DNA of 64,000 nt from JAABVD01 sp965204545 (GCA_965204545.1 CBDBFA010000003.1:1860001-1924000); one strand, 5' to 3'; shown: positions 44,549 through 53,386, numbered from the stretch's first letter. Numbers and translations: made by a program. The notes: generated from the sequence alone by a model not told the origin.

Positions 44549-44917
44549 GAGAGATGGAGTGGTGGAATTTGGGAGAAGAGGCCGAAAAGGGTGAGGCGCG
44601 CCGGGGGCTTTTGTGGAACCCCGTTGGGGTTCGGCCGTATGGGTGATCGGTAACCCAGCGTGCGCTACGCGACGCTGGGCTTTGGAGTTTAACGCCGTTG
44701 GCGTTAGAATTTCTATCCGTACCCATCCGTGTAATCTGTGGTTTCCCTTTCCTCTCTCCTTGCTTTCCCCATTCAGCCTTTTTTATCTCTTTCTCAGCAT
44801 CTCAGCATCTCAGCATCTCAGCATCTCAGCATCTCAGCATCTCAGCATCTCAGTACCTCGGAATCTCAGCATCTCTTATCCTCTGTGCTCTCTGTGTCCT
44901 CTGTGGTTAGTTCTGGT
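44549..44917. repeat. Repeat block with three-hairpin element and octamer array
   Basis: It contains the second copy of the 96-bp three-hairpin element (44611-44706), inverted ACCACGGATTACACGGAT (44715-44745), inverted (GGCTGAA) (44771), an array of about ten (CTCAGCAT) octamers (44793-44874) and inverted CTCTGTGTCCTCTGTGGT (44889-44906). The repeats here are mostly inverted relative to the 8-29 kb blocks. Confidence 0.8.
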
Positions 44918-45580
44918 TCATCGTTTTCGGGCCAGGTAGAGTCCGTCGCCCACCAGGATGAGGCTGGCTTCCACGCGTGCGTCGTCGCGTATTTTCTTGT
45001 TAAGTTTACGTATGGACTGCGTGTCCTCATCCTGGACGGAATCGTCCGCAACCTGTCCTCCCCAAAGCGCGTTGTCTACCATGATCAATCCGCCAGGCCG
45101 GAGTAATTGCAGACCTTTTTCATAGTAGGTATCGTAACCGGTTTTGTCCGCATCGATGAAAATGAGGTCGAAAGCTTCCCGCTTCCCGTCCTGCAATAAA
45201 CGGTCCAGGGAATTTTCGGCATCGCCGATTCGCAAATCGATTTTCTCCGCAACCCCGGCTTCCCGCCAATAACGCCGTCCTATCGAGGTCCATTCCTCAC
45301 TGCAGTCGCAGGCGACGATCCGTCCATTCTTGGGGAGGGCTTCGGCCATGCACAGCGTGCTGTACCCGGTGAAGGTTCCTATCTCCAGGACCTGTCCGGC
45401 TCCCATCAGCCCTATGAGCAAAGCCATGAACTGGCCCTGTTCGGGAGTGATTTGCATGCCGCCCTCCGGAAGCGCGGCCGTTTCCCGGCGCAGGCGTCGT
45501 TTGATGTCATTATCCCGAAGGGACACATCGAGGGCATAACGGAAGAGTTCCGGATTCAGATTCTCGAATATTTTGCTCAT
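44918..45580 (-). CDS. Class I SAM-dependent O-methyltransferase (caffeoyl-CoA type)
   Basis: This 220-residue O-methyltransferase of the COMT/catechol family transfers a methyl group from SAM to a hydroxyl, usually with a bound divalent metal. Motif I is VLEIGTFTGYST (about 64-75). NGRIVACDCSEEW follows; the metal-binding motif is DLIFIDADKTGYDTYYE (Asp about 139). LRPGGLIMVDNALWGG is the next conserved segment. It ends LILVGDGLYLARKR. ATG 45580. The esterase gene stop is 41 bases away on the upstream side, so the two may be co-transcribed. Natural substrate unknown; catechol-type or a small natural product. Confidence 0.92.
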   Translation of the reverse strand: MSKIFENLNPELFRYALDVSLRDNDIKRRLRRETAALPEGGMQITPEQGQFMALLIGLMGAGQVLEIGTFTGYSTLCMAEALPKNGRIVACDCSEEWTSIGRRYWREAGVAEKIDLRIGDAENSLDRLLQDGKREAFDLIFIDADKTGYDTYYEKGLQLLRPGGLIMVDNALWGGQVADDSVQDEDTQSIRKLNKKIRDDARVEASLILVGDGLYLARKR

Positions 45581-45620
45581 GTCATCAAGGAGACCCCGTG
45601 GCTCTTCAAATGCAAGCTCA

Positions 45621-46496
45621 TCAATTGGGCCCTTTGTTCAAGTGACGCCGCAAGAAATCTTTGACCAGATCCAGTCGTTCCCGATCGAAGAAGGAGGCCC
45701 CGCCGTGGCCACCTCCGTAAATCACCTCGAATTGGACGGGCCGATCAAGGCGTTTGTACACCCCATGCAATTCATGGGACTGGTTTATGGGCATCTGATG
45801 GTCCTGGTCCCCGTGTATCAGGAGCAGGGGAGGATCCGAGGCGTCGGCATGGAACACCGGGCTGGCCAGCTCCGCCTTTTCGGGAAGTTCTTCGGGAGAA
45901 CCGCCCAGCAGAAGTTGCAAGGCGGGCACTCGGACGCCCAAGCCATGCGGGGTGGATTGTTTGAGAATGGTGGTCAAATTGCTGGCCCCGTAAAAGCTCA
46001 CGATAGCCGCGGTATCGGACGATTGATCGGTATGCTCCCCCACAGTCCCTTCCAGTTCTGCATGGCCATTGGTGACTCCGACCAGAGCGGCCAGATGGCC
46101 TCCGGCGGAGGCCCCGGCTATGACCATCGGTTCCTCCCTGAAACCGAAGCCTTCGGCGTGGGCCCGGAGGAAACGAATGGCGGCCTTGATATCGTGCACA
46201 TTGGCGGGAAAGGGAGCTACCGGGGTGAGTCGGTAATCCACGCTGGCGATGGCAAAACCGCGTTGCACCATGTCCACGATGCCTACCCGATCCTTTGATC
46301 CGCTACGCCAAGCGCCCCCATGCACCCAGACGATCAGGGTGGGTGGATTAGGCGCATCGGGCAAATAGAGATCGAGTTTAAGGGAAATACCGTCCACCAC
46401 GGCATATTCCACGTCCCGGAGGATATTGGCGTTGTCTTGGGCGGAAGCGGCGTGGCCGATAACTCCCAGACAGAGAAGGCTGAGCGTTCGTTTCAT
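45621..46496 (-). CDS. Secreted alpha/beta hydrolase (esterase/lipase, BD-FAE-like)
   Basis: The 291-residue serine hydrolase has a signal peptide MKRTLSLLCLGVIGHAASA. The oxyanion-hole segment is IVWVHGGAWRSGSK (about 54-67), and the nucleophile elbow is IAGASAGGHLAAL (Ser about 130). Acid and base are placed by LLIHGDQDHQMPINQ (Asp about 227) and YGGGHGGASFF (His about 264). The BD-FAE/acetyl esterase group removes acetyl or feruloyl groups from polysaccharides, which fits the glycan-degradation setting. ATG 46496. Confidence 0.9.
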   Translation of the reverse strand: MKRTLSLLCLGVIGHAASAQDNANILRDVEYAVVDGISLKLDLYLPDAPNPPTLIVWVHGGAWRSGSKDRVGIVDMVQRGFAIASVDYRLTPVAPFPANVHDIKAAIRFLRAHAEGFGFREEPMVIAGASAGGHLAALVGVTNGHAELEGTVGEHTDQSSDTAAIVSFYGASNLTTILKQSTPHGLGVRVPALQLLLGGSPEELPEKAELASPVFHADASDPPLLLIHGDQDHQMPINQSHELHGVYKRLDRPVQFEVIYGGGHGGASFFDRERLDLVKDFLRRHLNKGPN

Positions 46497-46658
46497 GGGT
46501 TGTCCATCAAACTAGCTGCAAGGCGGGGCGCTTCAATCCTCAACCTTTCCTGCGCCATGGGGGACGGGGAATTCGCCTTTCAATTTTTCTCGAATTGTTT
46601 CGGGATAAGCCACAAGGTTGGAATCTCTTTTGGGTTTTCTATACCGGGGAATGTCGCG

Positions 46659-47024
46659 ATGAAGAAGCTGAACTGGATATTTTTCCTGATTTTCCTATTG
46701 GGCGCGGTCATTCAAATCAACGACCCCGACCCGATCATTTGGATGGCAATGTGGGGTGCGGCGGCGGGAGCCTGTCTTTTGTTTGGTCTGGGTCTAACCG
46801 GCTCAGCTTTCCGGGCCGTACCATTGCTCATCGGTATCGTTGCCCTGGTTTGGGCGGCTGTGCTGATTCCCGACGTGGTGCAATCGGCCGGAAATCTTCG
46901 TTTGAAGGAGGTTTTCAATGTGGTGACGATGAGCAGCATCGCCGTGGAGTGGGTGCGGGAGATGGGGGGGCTGCTCATAATCGCGGCCTGGATGGGGATG
47001 ATCTACCGTTCGAGTCGAAAGTAG
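46659..47024 (+). CDS. TMEM220-like four-helix membrane protein
   Basis: The 121-residue protein has four hydrophobic helices (about 5-20, 27-45, 52-70, 95-115). The loop motif QINDPDPIIWMAMWG between helices 1 and 2 is the hallmark of the transmembrane family 220 group. Its function is unknown. ATG 46659 is chosen over an in-frame ATG far upstream because that would add unrelated sequence overlapping the esterase gene. It runs convergent to the epimerase gene (5-base gap). Confidence 0.8.
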   Translation: MKKLNWIFFLIFLLGAVIQINDPDPIIWMAMWGAAAGACLLFGLGLTGSAFRAVPLLIGIVALVWAAVLIPDVVQSAGNLRLKEVFNVVTMSSIAVEWVREMGGLLIIAAWMGMIYRSSRK

Positions 47025-47029
47025 CCGCT

Positions 47030-48112
47030 TCACTGACCACTGATTCCTTGACGGGATTCCCATCCTCGGACGATCTGGCTGACGATTTCCGACAAGGAAT
47101 GGGTGATATCCCAGTCCGGATAATGGCTCCTCATTTTCGATAGATCGCTGTAATAACAGATATGGTCTCCCGAACGGTTTTCCTCCCTGTAGGAGAAAAT
47201 CTGCTTTTTCCCGGAGAATTCAGATGCCATTTCAAACGCTTCCAGGATGGAGCAGGAATTCGCTTTTCCCCCACCCAGGTTGTATACTTCCCCGCAACGG
47301 GGCGCCTTGAAAAAGCAATACATGAATCGCGCAACATCCTCCGAGTGGATGTTATCTCTCACCTGCTTGCCTTTGTAGCCAAAAACCTTGTACTCCCTCC
47401 CTTCGACGTGGCATTTGACCAAGTAGGATAAAAACCCGTGAAGTTCCACCCCGGAGTGGTTCGGTCCGGTGATGCAGCCGCCCCTCAGGCAGCAGGAAGG
47501 CATATCGTAGTAGCGTCCATATTCCTGTACCATGATGTCGGCGGCTACCTTGGAAGCGCCGAAGGGCGAATGTTTGCTTTGATCAATGGGGAAAGTCTCA
47601 GGAATTCCCCGAAGGAAGGCCGGGTCGGCGAAGTCCCAGCGCGTTTTCAGCTCCTTGAGCGTTATGCCGTTGGGCCCATCTCCATAAACTTTGTTGGTAG
47701 ACATGTGTATGAAAGGGACGTCCACGTTCACCTGCCGGTTGGCCTCGAGCAGATTCAAGGTGCCTACGGCGTTGGTATCGAAATCATCGAAGGGAATTGC
47801 GGCGGATCGATCGTGGCTCGGCTGGGCGGCGGAATGCACGATCAGGTCAGGCTTCAGGGTCGCCACCAGGTCGAGTATGGCTGCTCGGTTTCGTATATCG
47901 ACTTCGTGGTGTACAAAGTTCGGCAAACCCTTGGAAAGCCGACGCCGATTCCACCGAGTGTCCCCTTGGGGACCGAAAAAAACGGCGCGCTGGTTGTTGT
48001 CAATACCGTGGACGTGGAAGCCCCGGGCATGAAAGAAACTGCAAACTTCCGATCCTACAAGGCCGGACGATCCGCTGACCAACACCCGTTTTGCCGCATG
48101 CGCCATTTCCAT
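47030..48112 (-). CDS. NAD-dependent nucleotide-sugar epimerase (CDP-paratose 2-epimerase-like)
   Basis: This 360-residue extended SDR enzyme acts on a nucleotide sugar for surface polysaccharide. The Rossmann motif is VSGSSGLVGSEV, then HGIDNNQRAVFFGPQGDTRW. QPSHDRSAAIPFDDF and NAVGTLNLLEANR match the CDP-paratose/tyvelose epimerase group, as does MSTNKVYGDGPN. The catalytic YxxxK site reads FGASK, with Phe for Tyr. ATG 48112 or 48106 are both possible; a TTG at 48115 is inside palindromic element copy C. It has no polysaccharide gene neighbours here; ppk lies upstream beyond that element. Confidence 0.88.
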   Translation of the reverse strand: MEMAHAAKRVLVSGSSGLVGSEVCSFFHARGFHVHGIDNNQRAVFFGPQGDTRWNRRRLSKGLPNFVHHEVDIRNRAAILDLVATLKPDLIVHSAAQPSHDRSAAIPFDDFDTNAVGTLNLLEANRQVNVDVPFIHMSTNKVYGDGPNGITLKELKTRWDFADPAFLRGIPETFPIDQSKHSPFGASKVAADIMVQEYGRYYDMPSCCLRGGCITGPNHSGVELHGFLSYLVKCHVEGREYKVFGYKGKQVRDNIHSEDVARFMYCFFKAPRCGEVYNLGGGKANSCSILEAFEMASEFSGKKQIFSYREENRSGDHICYYSDLSKMRSHYPDWDITHSLSEIVSQIVRGWESRQGISGQ

Positions 48113-48113
48113 C

Positions 48114-48211
48114 AAAAAGGGGTCAAACGCAAAATGTTAACATCTGATTAGTTCGCTTCAGTCAGGTGAAACTAGATGGCGATGTTAACATTTTGCGTTT
48201 GACCCCTTTTT
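48114..48211 (+). repeat. 98-bp palindromic element, copy C
   Basis: Same sequence and orientation as copy A apart from scattered changes in the loop. It exactly fills the gap between the epimerase start and the ppk stop; its last T is the first base of the ppk stop codon complement (48211). It could form a terminator for ppk and the leader of the epimerase mRNA. Confidence 0.85.
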
Positions 48212-50307
48212 CAGTGCAATTTCATGCGTAGTCTTTCGGTTTCCGCCATAAGGTGCTCCTGGATGGAAAACTCTTCATCCCTGCCGTTGTCACTTATGAC
48301 GGCATAGGCGCCGTTGGACTGCAATTCCTTGGCGAACTTGTTGTCCTCGAGGTATTTCAAGAGCAACTCCTGCACCAGGCGGTTTTTCAATTTGGGGGAG
48401 GTCACCGGGAAAACGCATTCAATGCGGCGGTAGAAGTTGCGGGGCATCCAATCGGCGCTGCCGCTGAACACCAGGGGCGGTCGGTCGCCGTTTTCAAAGT
48501 AGTAGACCCGGCTATGTTCCAGGTATCGTCCCAGAATGCTGATAACGCGAATATTATCACTCAACCCCTTTACCTGTGGAACCAGACCGCAAATGCCCCG
48601 AATGATCAGGATGATTTCAACCCCGGCGATGGAGGCGGTGTAAAGGTTATCGATGGTTTCCTGGTCGATCAGGCTATTGAGTTTGGCCATGATCTTGGCT
48701 GGTTTGCCATCGCGGGCGTTTTGTGCTTCCTGGCGGATGAACTGGTTTATGTCTTCATGCAGGTTGAAGGGGGCGACCTTGAGTACGTTGAACCTGGGGG
48801 ACCGGGCAAATCCGGTCAGCGAGTTGAACAGGTCGGCCGCCTCCTTCGTAATATCGGCCCGCATGGTAAGGTAACTGAGATCGGTATAAAGGCGGGCCGT
48901 CTTCGGGTTGTAGTTTCCCGTTCCCAGGTGCACGTAACGTTTGAGGCCATCCGGTTCGCGCCGCACCACCAGGCAGCATTTGCAATGGGTCTTCAAATGG
49001 GTCAAACCATACACGACGTGGACATCCGCCTCCTCCAACTCCCGGGCCCATTGAATATTGTTGGCCTCATCAAACCGTGCTTTCAATTCCACCAGGGCGG
49101 TGACCTGCTTCCCGTTGAGGGAGGCTTCTTTCAAGGCGTTGATGATCGGGCTGTCCCCGCTGGTGCGATAGAGGGTTTGCTTGATGGCAAAAACCTGCGG
49201 GTCGCGGGCGGCCTGTTCGATGAATTCGACCACGGGGGTAAAGGAATCGTAGGGATGATGCAGTAGGATTTCTTCCCGCGACAAAACGGAAAAGATCGAT
49301 TCCGCTGTGTTCAGAGGAGGCCTGATGTAGGGAATAAAAGGCCTGAACTTGAGGTCCGGGCGCGGGACCATGTTTTCGAAATTCCGCAAACGCATCAGGT
49401 TCAATGGCCCGTTAATGGGGAAGACATACTCCTTCGACAGTTTGATTTGCGACAATAACTCCGCCAAAAGCAAGTCGTGCACTCCGTCTTCGATTTCCAA
49501 CCGGACGGGATCGTTTTTTCTCAAATTCCAGAGTTCTTCCTCAATTTTCGTTAGAAGATTCTCCACCTCTTCCTCATCGAAATAAAGGTCGCTGTTGCGG
49601 GTTATGCGAAATGCGTGAGCCTCCTTGATGCGATAACCCGGGAAGAGGGTATGGGCGAAGATCTTCACCACGTCGCTTAGAAAAATGAAACGTTGCGCCT
49701 TGGCGGGGGTTTCGATTTCCACGACCCGGTTGAGAATTCGGGGTACAGGAATGACGGCCATCCGAATGGGCTCTACCTCGTCTTCGCCTTTTTCCATTAC
49801 CCAGGCCAGGAGATTGAGGGTCTTGTTGCCGATTTGAGGGAACGGATGGGTCGGGTCGATAGCCAGCGGGGTCAAAACGGGATAGACTTCCCTTTGAAAA
49901 TAACGCTCCAGCCAGGAAAGTTCAGCCTTACTGAGGGTCTCGGGAGTCCGGAATTCGATACCCTTGCGCTTCATGGCCGGGATCAACTGCTCGCGCCAGC
50001 ACCGGTACTTATCATCCACCAGGGCCACTACGATCGGGTGGATCCGATCGAGTTGCTCCCGCGGGGTCATTCCATCCACACTGAGTTCACTCACGTTGGA
50101 ATCGGCCTGCTGCATGAGGCCCGCTACCCGGATTTCAAAGAACTCATCCAGGTTGGAACTGACGAAGGATAGGAACTTTACCCTTTCCAGGACGGGGTAT
50201 TTTTCACTGGCCGCTTGTTCCAGAACCCTACGGTTGAAAGCGAGCCAGCTCAATTCCCGGTTGAAATAGGGAACCTTGCGTCTTTCTGGCATGGATACCT
50301 TGCTCAT
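48211..50307 (-). CDS. ppk: Polyphosphate kinase 1
   Basis: The 698-residue enzyme makes polyphosphate from ATP, reversibly. Order of parts: N domain (YFNRELSWLAFNRRVLEQA, about 13-31); head domain (LSKAELSWLERYFQREVYPVLTPL); first C domain with VHVVYGLTHLKTHCKCCLV, whose His residues include the autophosphorylated one (about 440); KRYVHLGTGNYNPKTARLYTD; second C domain with VFSGSADWMPRNFYRRIE (about 595). Length is normal for the family. ATG 50307. No ppx partner is nearby. The neighbouring CBS proteins bind adenosine ligands, perhaps relevant to energy sensing. Confidence 0.96.
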   Translation of the reverse strand: MSKVSMPERRKVPYFNRELSWLAFNRRVLEQAASEKYPVLERVKFLSFVSSNLDEFFEIRVAGLMQQADSNVSELSVDGMTPREQLDRIHPIVVALVDDKYRCWREQLIPAMKRKGIEFRTPETLSKAELSWLERYFQREVYPVLTPLAIDPTHPFPQIGNKTLNLLAWVMEKGEDEVEPIRMAVIPVPRILNRVVEIETPAKAQRFIFLSDVVKIFAHTLFPGYRIKEAHAFRITRNSDLYFDEEEVENLLTKIEEELWNLRKNDPVRLEIEDGVHDLLLAELLSQIKLSKEYVFPINGPLNLMRLRNFENMVPRPDLKFRPFIPYIRPPLNTAESIFSVLSREEILLHHPYDSFTPVVEFIEQAARDPQVFAIKQTLYRTSGDSPIINALKEASLNGKQVTALVELKARFDEANNIQWARELEEADVHVVYGLTHLKTHCKCCLVVRREPDGLKRYVHLGTGNYNPKTARLYTDLSYLTMRADITKEAADLFNSLTGFARSPRFNVLKVAPFNLHEDINQFIRQEAQNARDGKPAKIMAKLNSLIDQETIDNLYTASIAGVEIILIIRGICGLVPQVKGLSDNIRVISILGRYLEHSRVYYFENGDRPPLVFSGSADWMPRNFYRRIECVFPVTSPKLKNRLVQELLLKYLEDNKFAKELQSNGAYAVISDNGRDEEFSIQEHLMAETERLRMKLH

Positions 50308-50479
50308 GAAAACCGGTTATTATGCCATACACTTCCCGATGAAAAAAAGCCCAATTCCGCTGCTTCACTTCAACTTGTCGGGATAGGGTACAGTTGCGCC
50401 GCTTGGCCCGGACACCATCGGCTCAAAAAAGTTCCCCGGCTTTACCCATTCCAACAGGCGCAAGGATCGAAAGGAGGTC

Positions 50480-51007
50480 TTATGACTTGGGTGGAATCAG
50501 GTCCGGGTAGGATTCGCTCAGGAAACGGAGGATGTCCCGGGTGGAAATGATTCCCTCGGGCCGGCCATGGCGGGTGATGGGCAGGTGACGAAAACTCCCG
50601 ATGGACATCCGGTCGAGGGCGAAGCCAATGGGAGCGCCGAGGTCGAGCTGTTCAGGTTGGGCCGTCATGAATTGGGAGATGGGCAGGGAGGCTCTTTCCC
50701 CGAAGCGATCGGCCAGGCGGGTGAGCACGTCGCGTTCGCTGAAAATTCCCACAACCTCGTCCTCGCTGCCTACCAGCACGCAACCGATGTGATGTTCACG
50801 GAGGATGCGAATCACCTCGGCCACAGTGGTTTCCGGAGGTACTATGACGGGGGATTTGGGGCGCAGAGCGGAGAGAGAAGTTTCCATGATACTGGCCTCC
50901 ATGGCGGAGCGAGGCTGGGGTAGATCGAGGTCGGTCAGATCCTGCCCACAGTTTTCGCAGATGGCCGCGCCCGACATATTGTCGTATTTGCAGAAGGGGC
51001 AAATCAT
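50480..51007 (-). CDS. CBS-domain protein with N-terminal zinc ribbon
   Basis: The 175-residue protein has a zinc ribbon MICPFCKY...ICENCG (Cys3/6 and Cys17/20) followed by two CBS motifs (about 48-105 and 115-170). CBS pairs bind AMP, ATP or SAM and often switch activity of a partner. The ribbon suggests a protein or nucleic acid contact. ATG 51007. It lies 19 bases after a second CBS gene on the same strand, so the two are co-transcribed and may form a mixed dimer. Confidence 0.88.
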   Translation of the reverse strand: MICPFCKYDNMSGAAICENCGQDLTDLDLPQPRSAMEASIMETSLSALRPKSPVIVPPETTVAEVIRILREHHIGCVLVGSEDEVVGIFSERDVLTRLADRFGERASLPISQFMTAQPEQLDLGAPIGFALDRMSIGSFRHLPITRHGRPEGIISTRDILRFLSESYPDLIPPKS

Positions 51008-51026
51008 CTCGCTATTCCTTCCGGGT

Positions 51027-51494
51027 TCAACCCCCTTCGCGAGCCGAGGGATACATCGCGGGATCGGGGGGGAGGTTGTAGACCACAGTGGGGTGAAGAT
51101 CGGCCAGATAATAGGCCACTAGCCCAATCGAGATGATTCCAATGGGCCGATTCCGTTTGCTGAGCACGGGAAGATGCCGCATGCCCCCCGCGTACATACG
51201 GGCCAGTACGCGGTAGATGGGCTCGTCGATTCGGGCAACCGTCGGATCAGGGGTCATAAAGTTTGAAATGGGGAGTTCGAAGGCCTCTTCTCTAACCAAT
51301 ACCCGCGTCAGGAAGTCGCGCTCGGTGAAAATGCCGGTGAGCTTCCTTCCCTTCAGCACCAGGAGGCAGCCGGACTTTCCCTGGCGCATGCGCTTGACGG
51401 CAGCCCGCATGTTTTTTCCCTCCTGGACCTTGACCGGTTTAAAATACCCGACGTCGGCCACGGTTTCGTCCTTCAATGTTGTGCGCAGATGCAT
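51027..51494 (-). CDS. CBS-domain protein
   Basis: The 155-residue protein consists almost entirely of two CBS motifs: KPVKVQEGKNMRAAVKRMRQ...LTGIFTERDFLTRVL (about 19-70) and ISNFMTPDPTVARIDEPIYR...IGIISIGLVAYYL (about 77-130). There is no zinc ribbon, unlike its downstream neighbour, and no membrane segment. ATG 51494. The tandem CBS genes near ppk suggest nucleotide-charge sensing, but the regulated partner is not in the window. Confidence 0.88.
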   Translation of the reverse strand: MHLRTTLKDETVADVGYFKPVKVQEGKNMRAAVKRMRQGKSGCLLVLKGRKLTGIFTERDFLTRVLVREEAFELPISNFMTPDPTVARIDEPIYRVLARMYAGGMRHLPVLSKRNRPIGIISIGLVAYYLADLHPTVVYNLPPDPAMYPSAREGG

Positions 51495-52009
51495 GGTTTA
51501 CCGAAGGGGGATGGCCGGGGTTGCGGTGGTGTGGATCGATGTCGTTTCGCATGCCGTGCTGCCGCTCTGTCGAACTGTATGGAGCATAAGGATGCCAGCA
51601 TCTGCTGTTTTTGCCATGAAGTCAATGATCTTGGGGCAATGACGCATAGTATTAAGGAGGAGGGGGCGCGCATCCTCCTTCGCCCGTTGGGACTACGGCG
51701 TGACAGGGAGGGCGCCAATTAGAAATTAGGAATTAGGAATTGGATACTGGATGCTGGATGCTGGATGCTGGATGCTGGATGCTGGAGTGGACCCCATGGC
51801 GGATGTAGGAAAGCTTACGGAGGAAGGGGTAGAGGCGCCATCCTCCTTCGCCCGTTGGGACTAAGGCGTGACAGGGAGGGCGCCAATTAGGAATTTGGAA
51901 TTAGGAATGAGGAATTTTCCGCGGACAAAGGCCGGTTTCACAGCATTATATTCTGGCCTGCGATAGAATGGGGTAGTAGGGACTAATCCCAAACACCTTT
52001 TTTAATAGA
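51495..52009. repeat. Repeat block, no gene
   Basis: Native sequence up to about 51660 probably holds the CBS promoter. Then come CTTCGCCCGTTGGGACTACG with (AATTAGG) heptamers (51678-51742), an (ATGCTGG) heptamer array (51741-51786), and a second CTTCGCCCGTTGGGACTAAG copy with heptamers (51848-51915). AT-rich native sequence (51920-52009) precedes the sulfatase and includes TATATT and GATAGAAT candidates for a -10 element. Confidence 0.75.
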
Positions 52010-53386
52010 ATGAAACGCAGAAGCTATATTTTGGGATTGGCCCTCTGGTCTTTATTGTGGGTCAGTGGATTATCGGGGGAAAATCGCCCCCACATTATCT
52101 TGATGATGGCTGACGACCTCGGTTGGGCCGATGTCAGCTACCATGGCGGCGTCATCGCGACTCCCCATTTGGACGGATTGGCCCGTCGCGGAACCCAGTT
52201 GGATCAATTTTACGTGCAACCCGTTTGCTCGCCTACGCGCGGCGCCTTGATGACCGGTCGTTACCCCATACGGTTAGGATTGCAATGCGGGGTGGTGAGG
52301 CCTTGGGCCAGTCATGGACTTCCTCTGGATGAGCAGACCCTCCCTTCTGCCTTGCGCCGAGTCGGCTACACCACCTCCATCGTCGGAAAGTGGCACCTGG
52401 GGCATTTCCAAAAGGATTATTTGCCCCTGCAGCGCGGTTTCGACCATCACTACGGTCACTACAACGGGGCTTTGGATTACTTTACGCATATCCGCGATGG
52501 GGGGCACGATTGGCATCGCGATGGCGAGCCCGTCTACGAAGAGGGGTACACCACGGACCTGATTGGCCGGGAAGCGGCCCGGATCATCGCGGATCAGGAC
52601 CCGCAAAAGCCGCTATTTCTCTACGTTCCCTTCAATGCGCCGCACACCCCCCTTCAGGCAACCGAGGACCATCTGGAACGCAACTCCCATATTGCCGACG
52701 AGGACCGCCGCACCTTTGCCGCCATGGTCACCAGTATGGACGATGCCATCGGCGCCATTCTCGAGGCGGCCGATCGACACCTGCCGCGCGAGAACACGCT
52801 GATCTTTTTCTGCTCCGACAATGGAGGCATTCCCCGGCTGGGTTCCAACGGCAATTTGCGCCGGGGAAAGGGAACGCTCTACGAGGGAGGAGTTCGCGTA
52901 GTCTCCATCATGGCTTGGGACGGGGTTCTGCAGGCGGGATCAAAAGTTCGGGAACCCCTTCATATAGTCGACCTTTATCCCACTTTGCTGAATCTGACCG
53001 GCGCGGAAGTCGAGGGCCAAAAACCACTCGATGGCAAAGACGCCTGGCCCACGATTGCCCAGGGCGAAAAGAGTCCGCACAAATGGATCCTTCTGAATCT
53101 CACACCCTTTCACGGCGCCATACGGATGGGAGAATGGAAGTTGATCCACAACGGAGATGTTTTGACCAATTTTACTGCGCCCGGAGAAAAGGAGACCTGG
53201 GAATTGTTTAACCTCGGGCAGGATCCCTACGAAAAAAACAATCTGAGCCAAACCCGACCCAAGGTATTTGAGAGACTGAAAAAGAAACTCGCCCAGTTGG
53301 AGAGCGAGGCCGGGCCGCCCAATATCGTCCCCAACAGCACTCCTCCGGAATTTACCATCCCGGAAATATGGGGAAGCGGGGATTGA
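52010..53386 (+). CDS. Secreted type I sulfatase (arylsulfatase B/GalNAc-sulfatase-like)
   Basis: The 458-residue sulfatase has a signal peptide MKRRSYILGLALWSLLWVSGLSG. Its metal site is LMMADDLGWADVSYHGG, its formylglycine motif CSPTR (Cys73) then GALMTGRYPIRLGLQ. GKWHLGHFQKDYLPLQRGFD is the conserved lysine/histidine stretch (about 125-145). FFCSDNGGIPRLGSNG gives the second metal site. It is closest to the arylsulfatase B/I/J group by the CSPTR and GLQ features. ATG 52010. The next gene, a DUF1080 lipoprotein, ends 27 bases away in convergent orientation. Confidence 0.93.
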   Translation: MKRRSYILGLALWSLLWVSGLSGENRPHIILMMADDLGWADVSYHGGVIATPHLDGLARRGTQLDQFYVQPVCSPTRGALMTGRYPIRLGLQCGVVRPWASHGLPLDEQTLPSALRRVGYTTSIVGKWHLGHFQKDYLPLQRGFDHHYGHYNGALDYFTHIRDGGHDWHRDGEPVYEEGYTTDLIGREAARIIADQDPQKPLFLYVPFNAPHTPLQATEDHLERNSHIADEDRRTFAAMVTSMDDAIGAILEAADRHLPRENTLIFFCSDNGGIPRLGSNGNLRRGKGTLYEGGVRVVSIMAWDGVLQAGSKVREPLHIVDLYPTLLNLTGAEVEGQKPLDGKDAWPTIAQGEKSPHKWILLNLTPFHGAIRMGEWKLIHNGDVLTNFTAPGEKETWELFNLGQDPYEKNNLSQTRPKVFERLKKKLAQLESEAGPPNIVPNSTPPEFTIPEIWGSGD

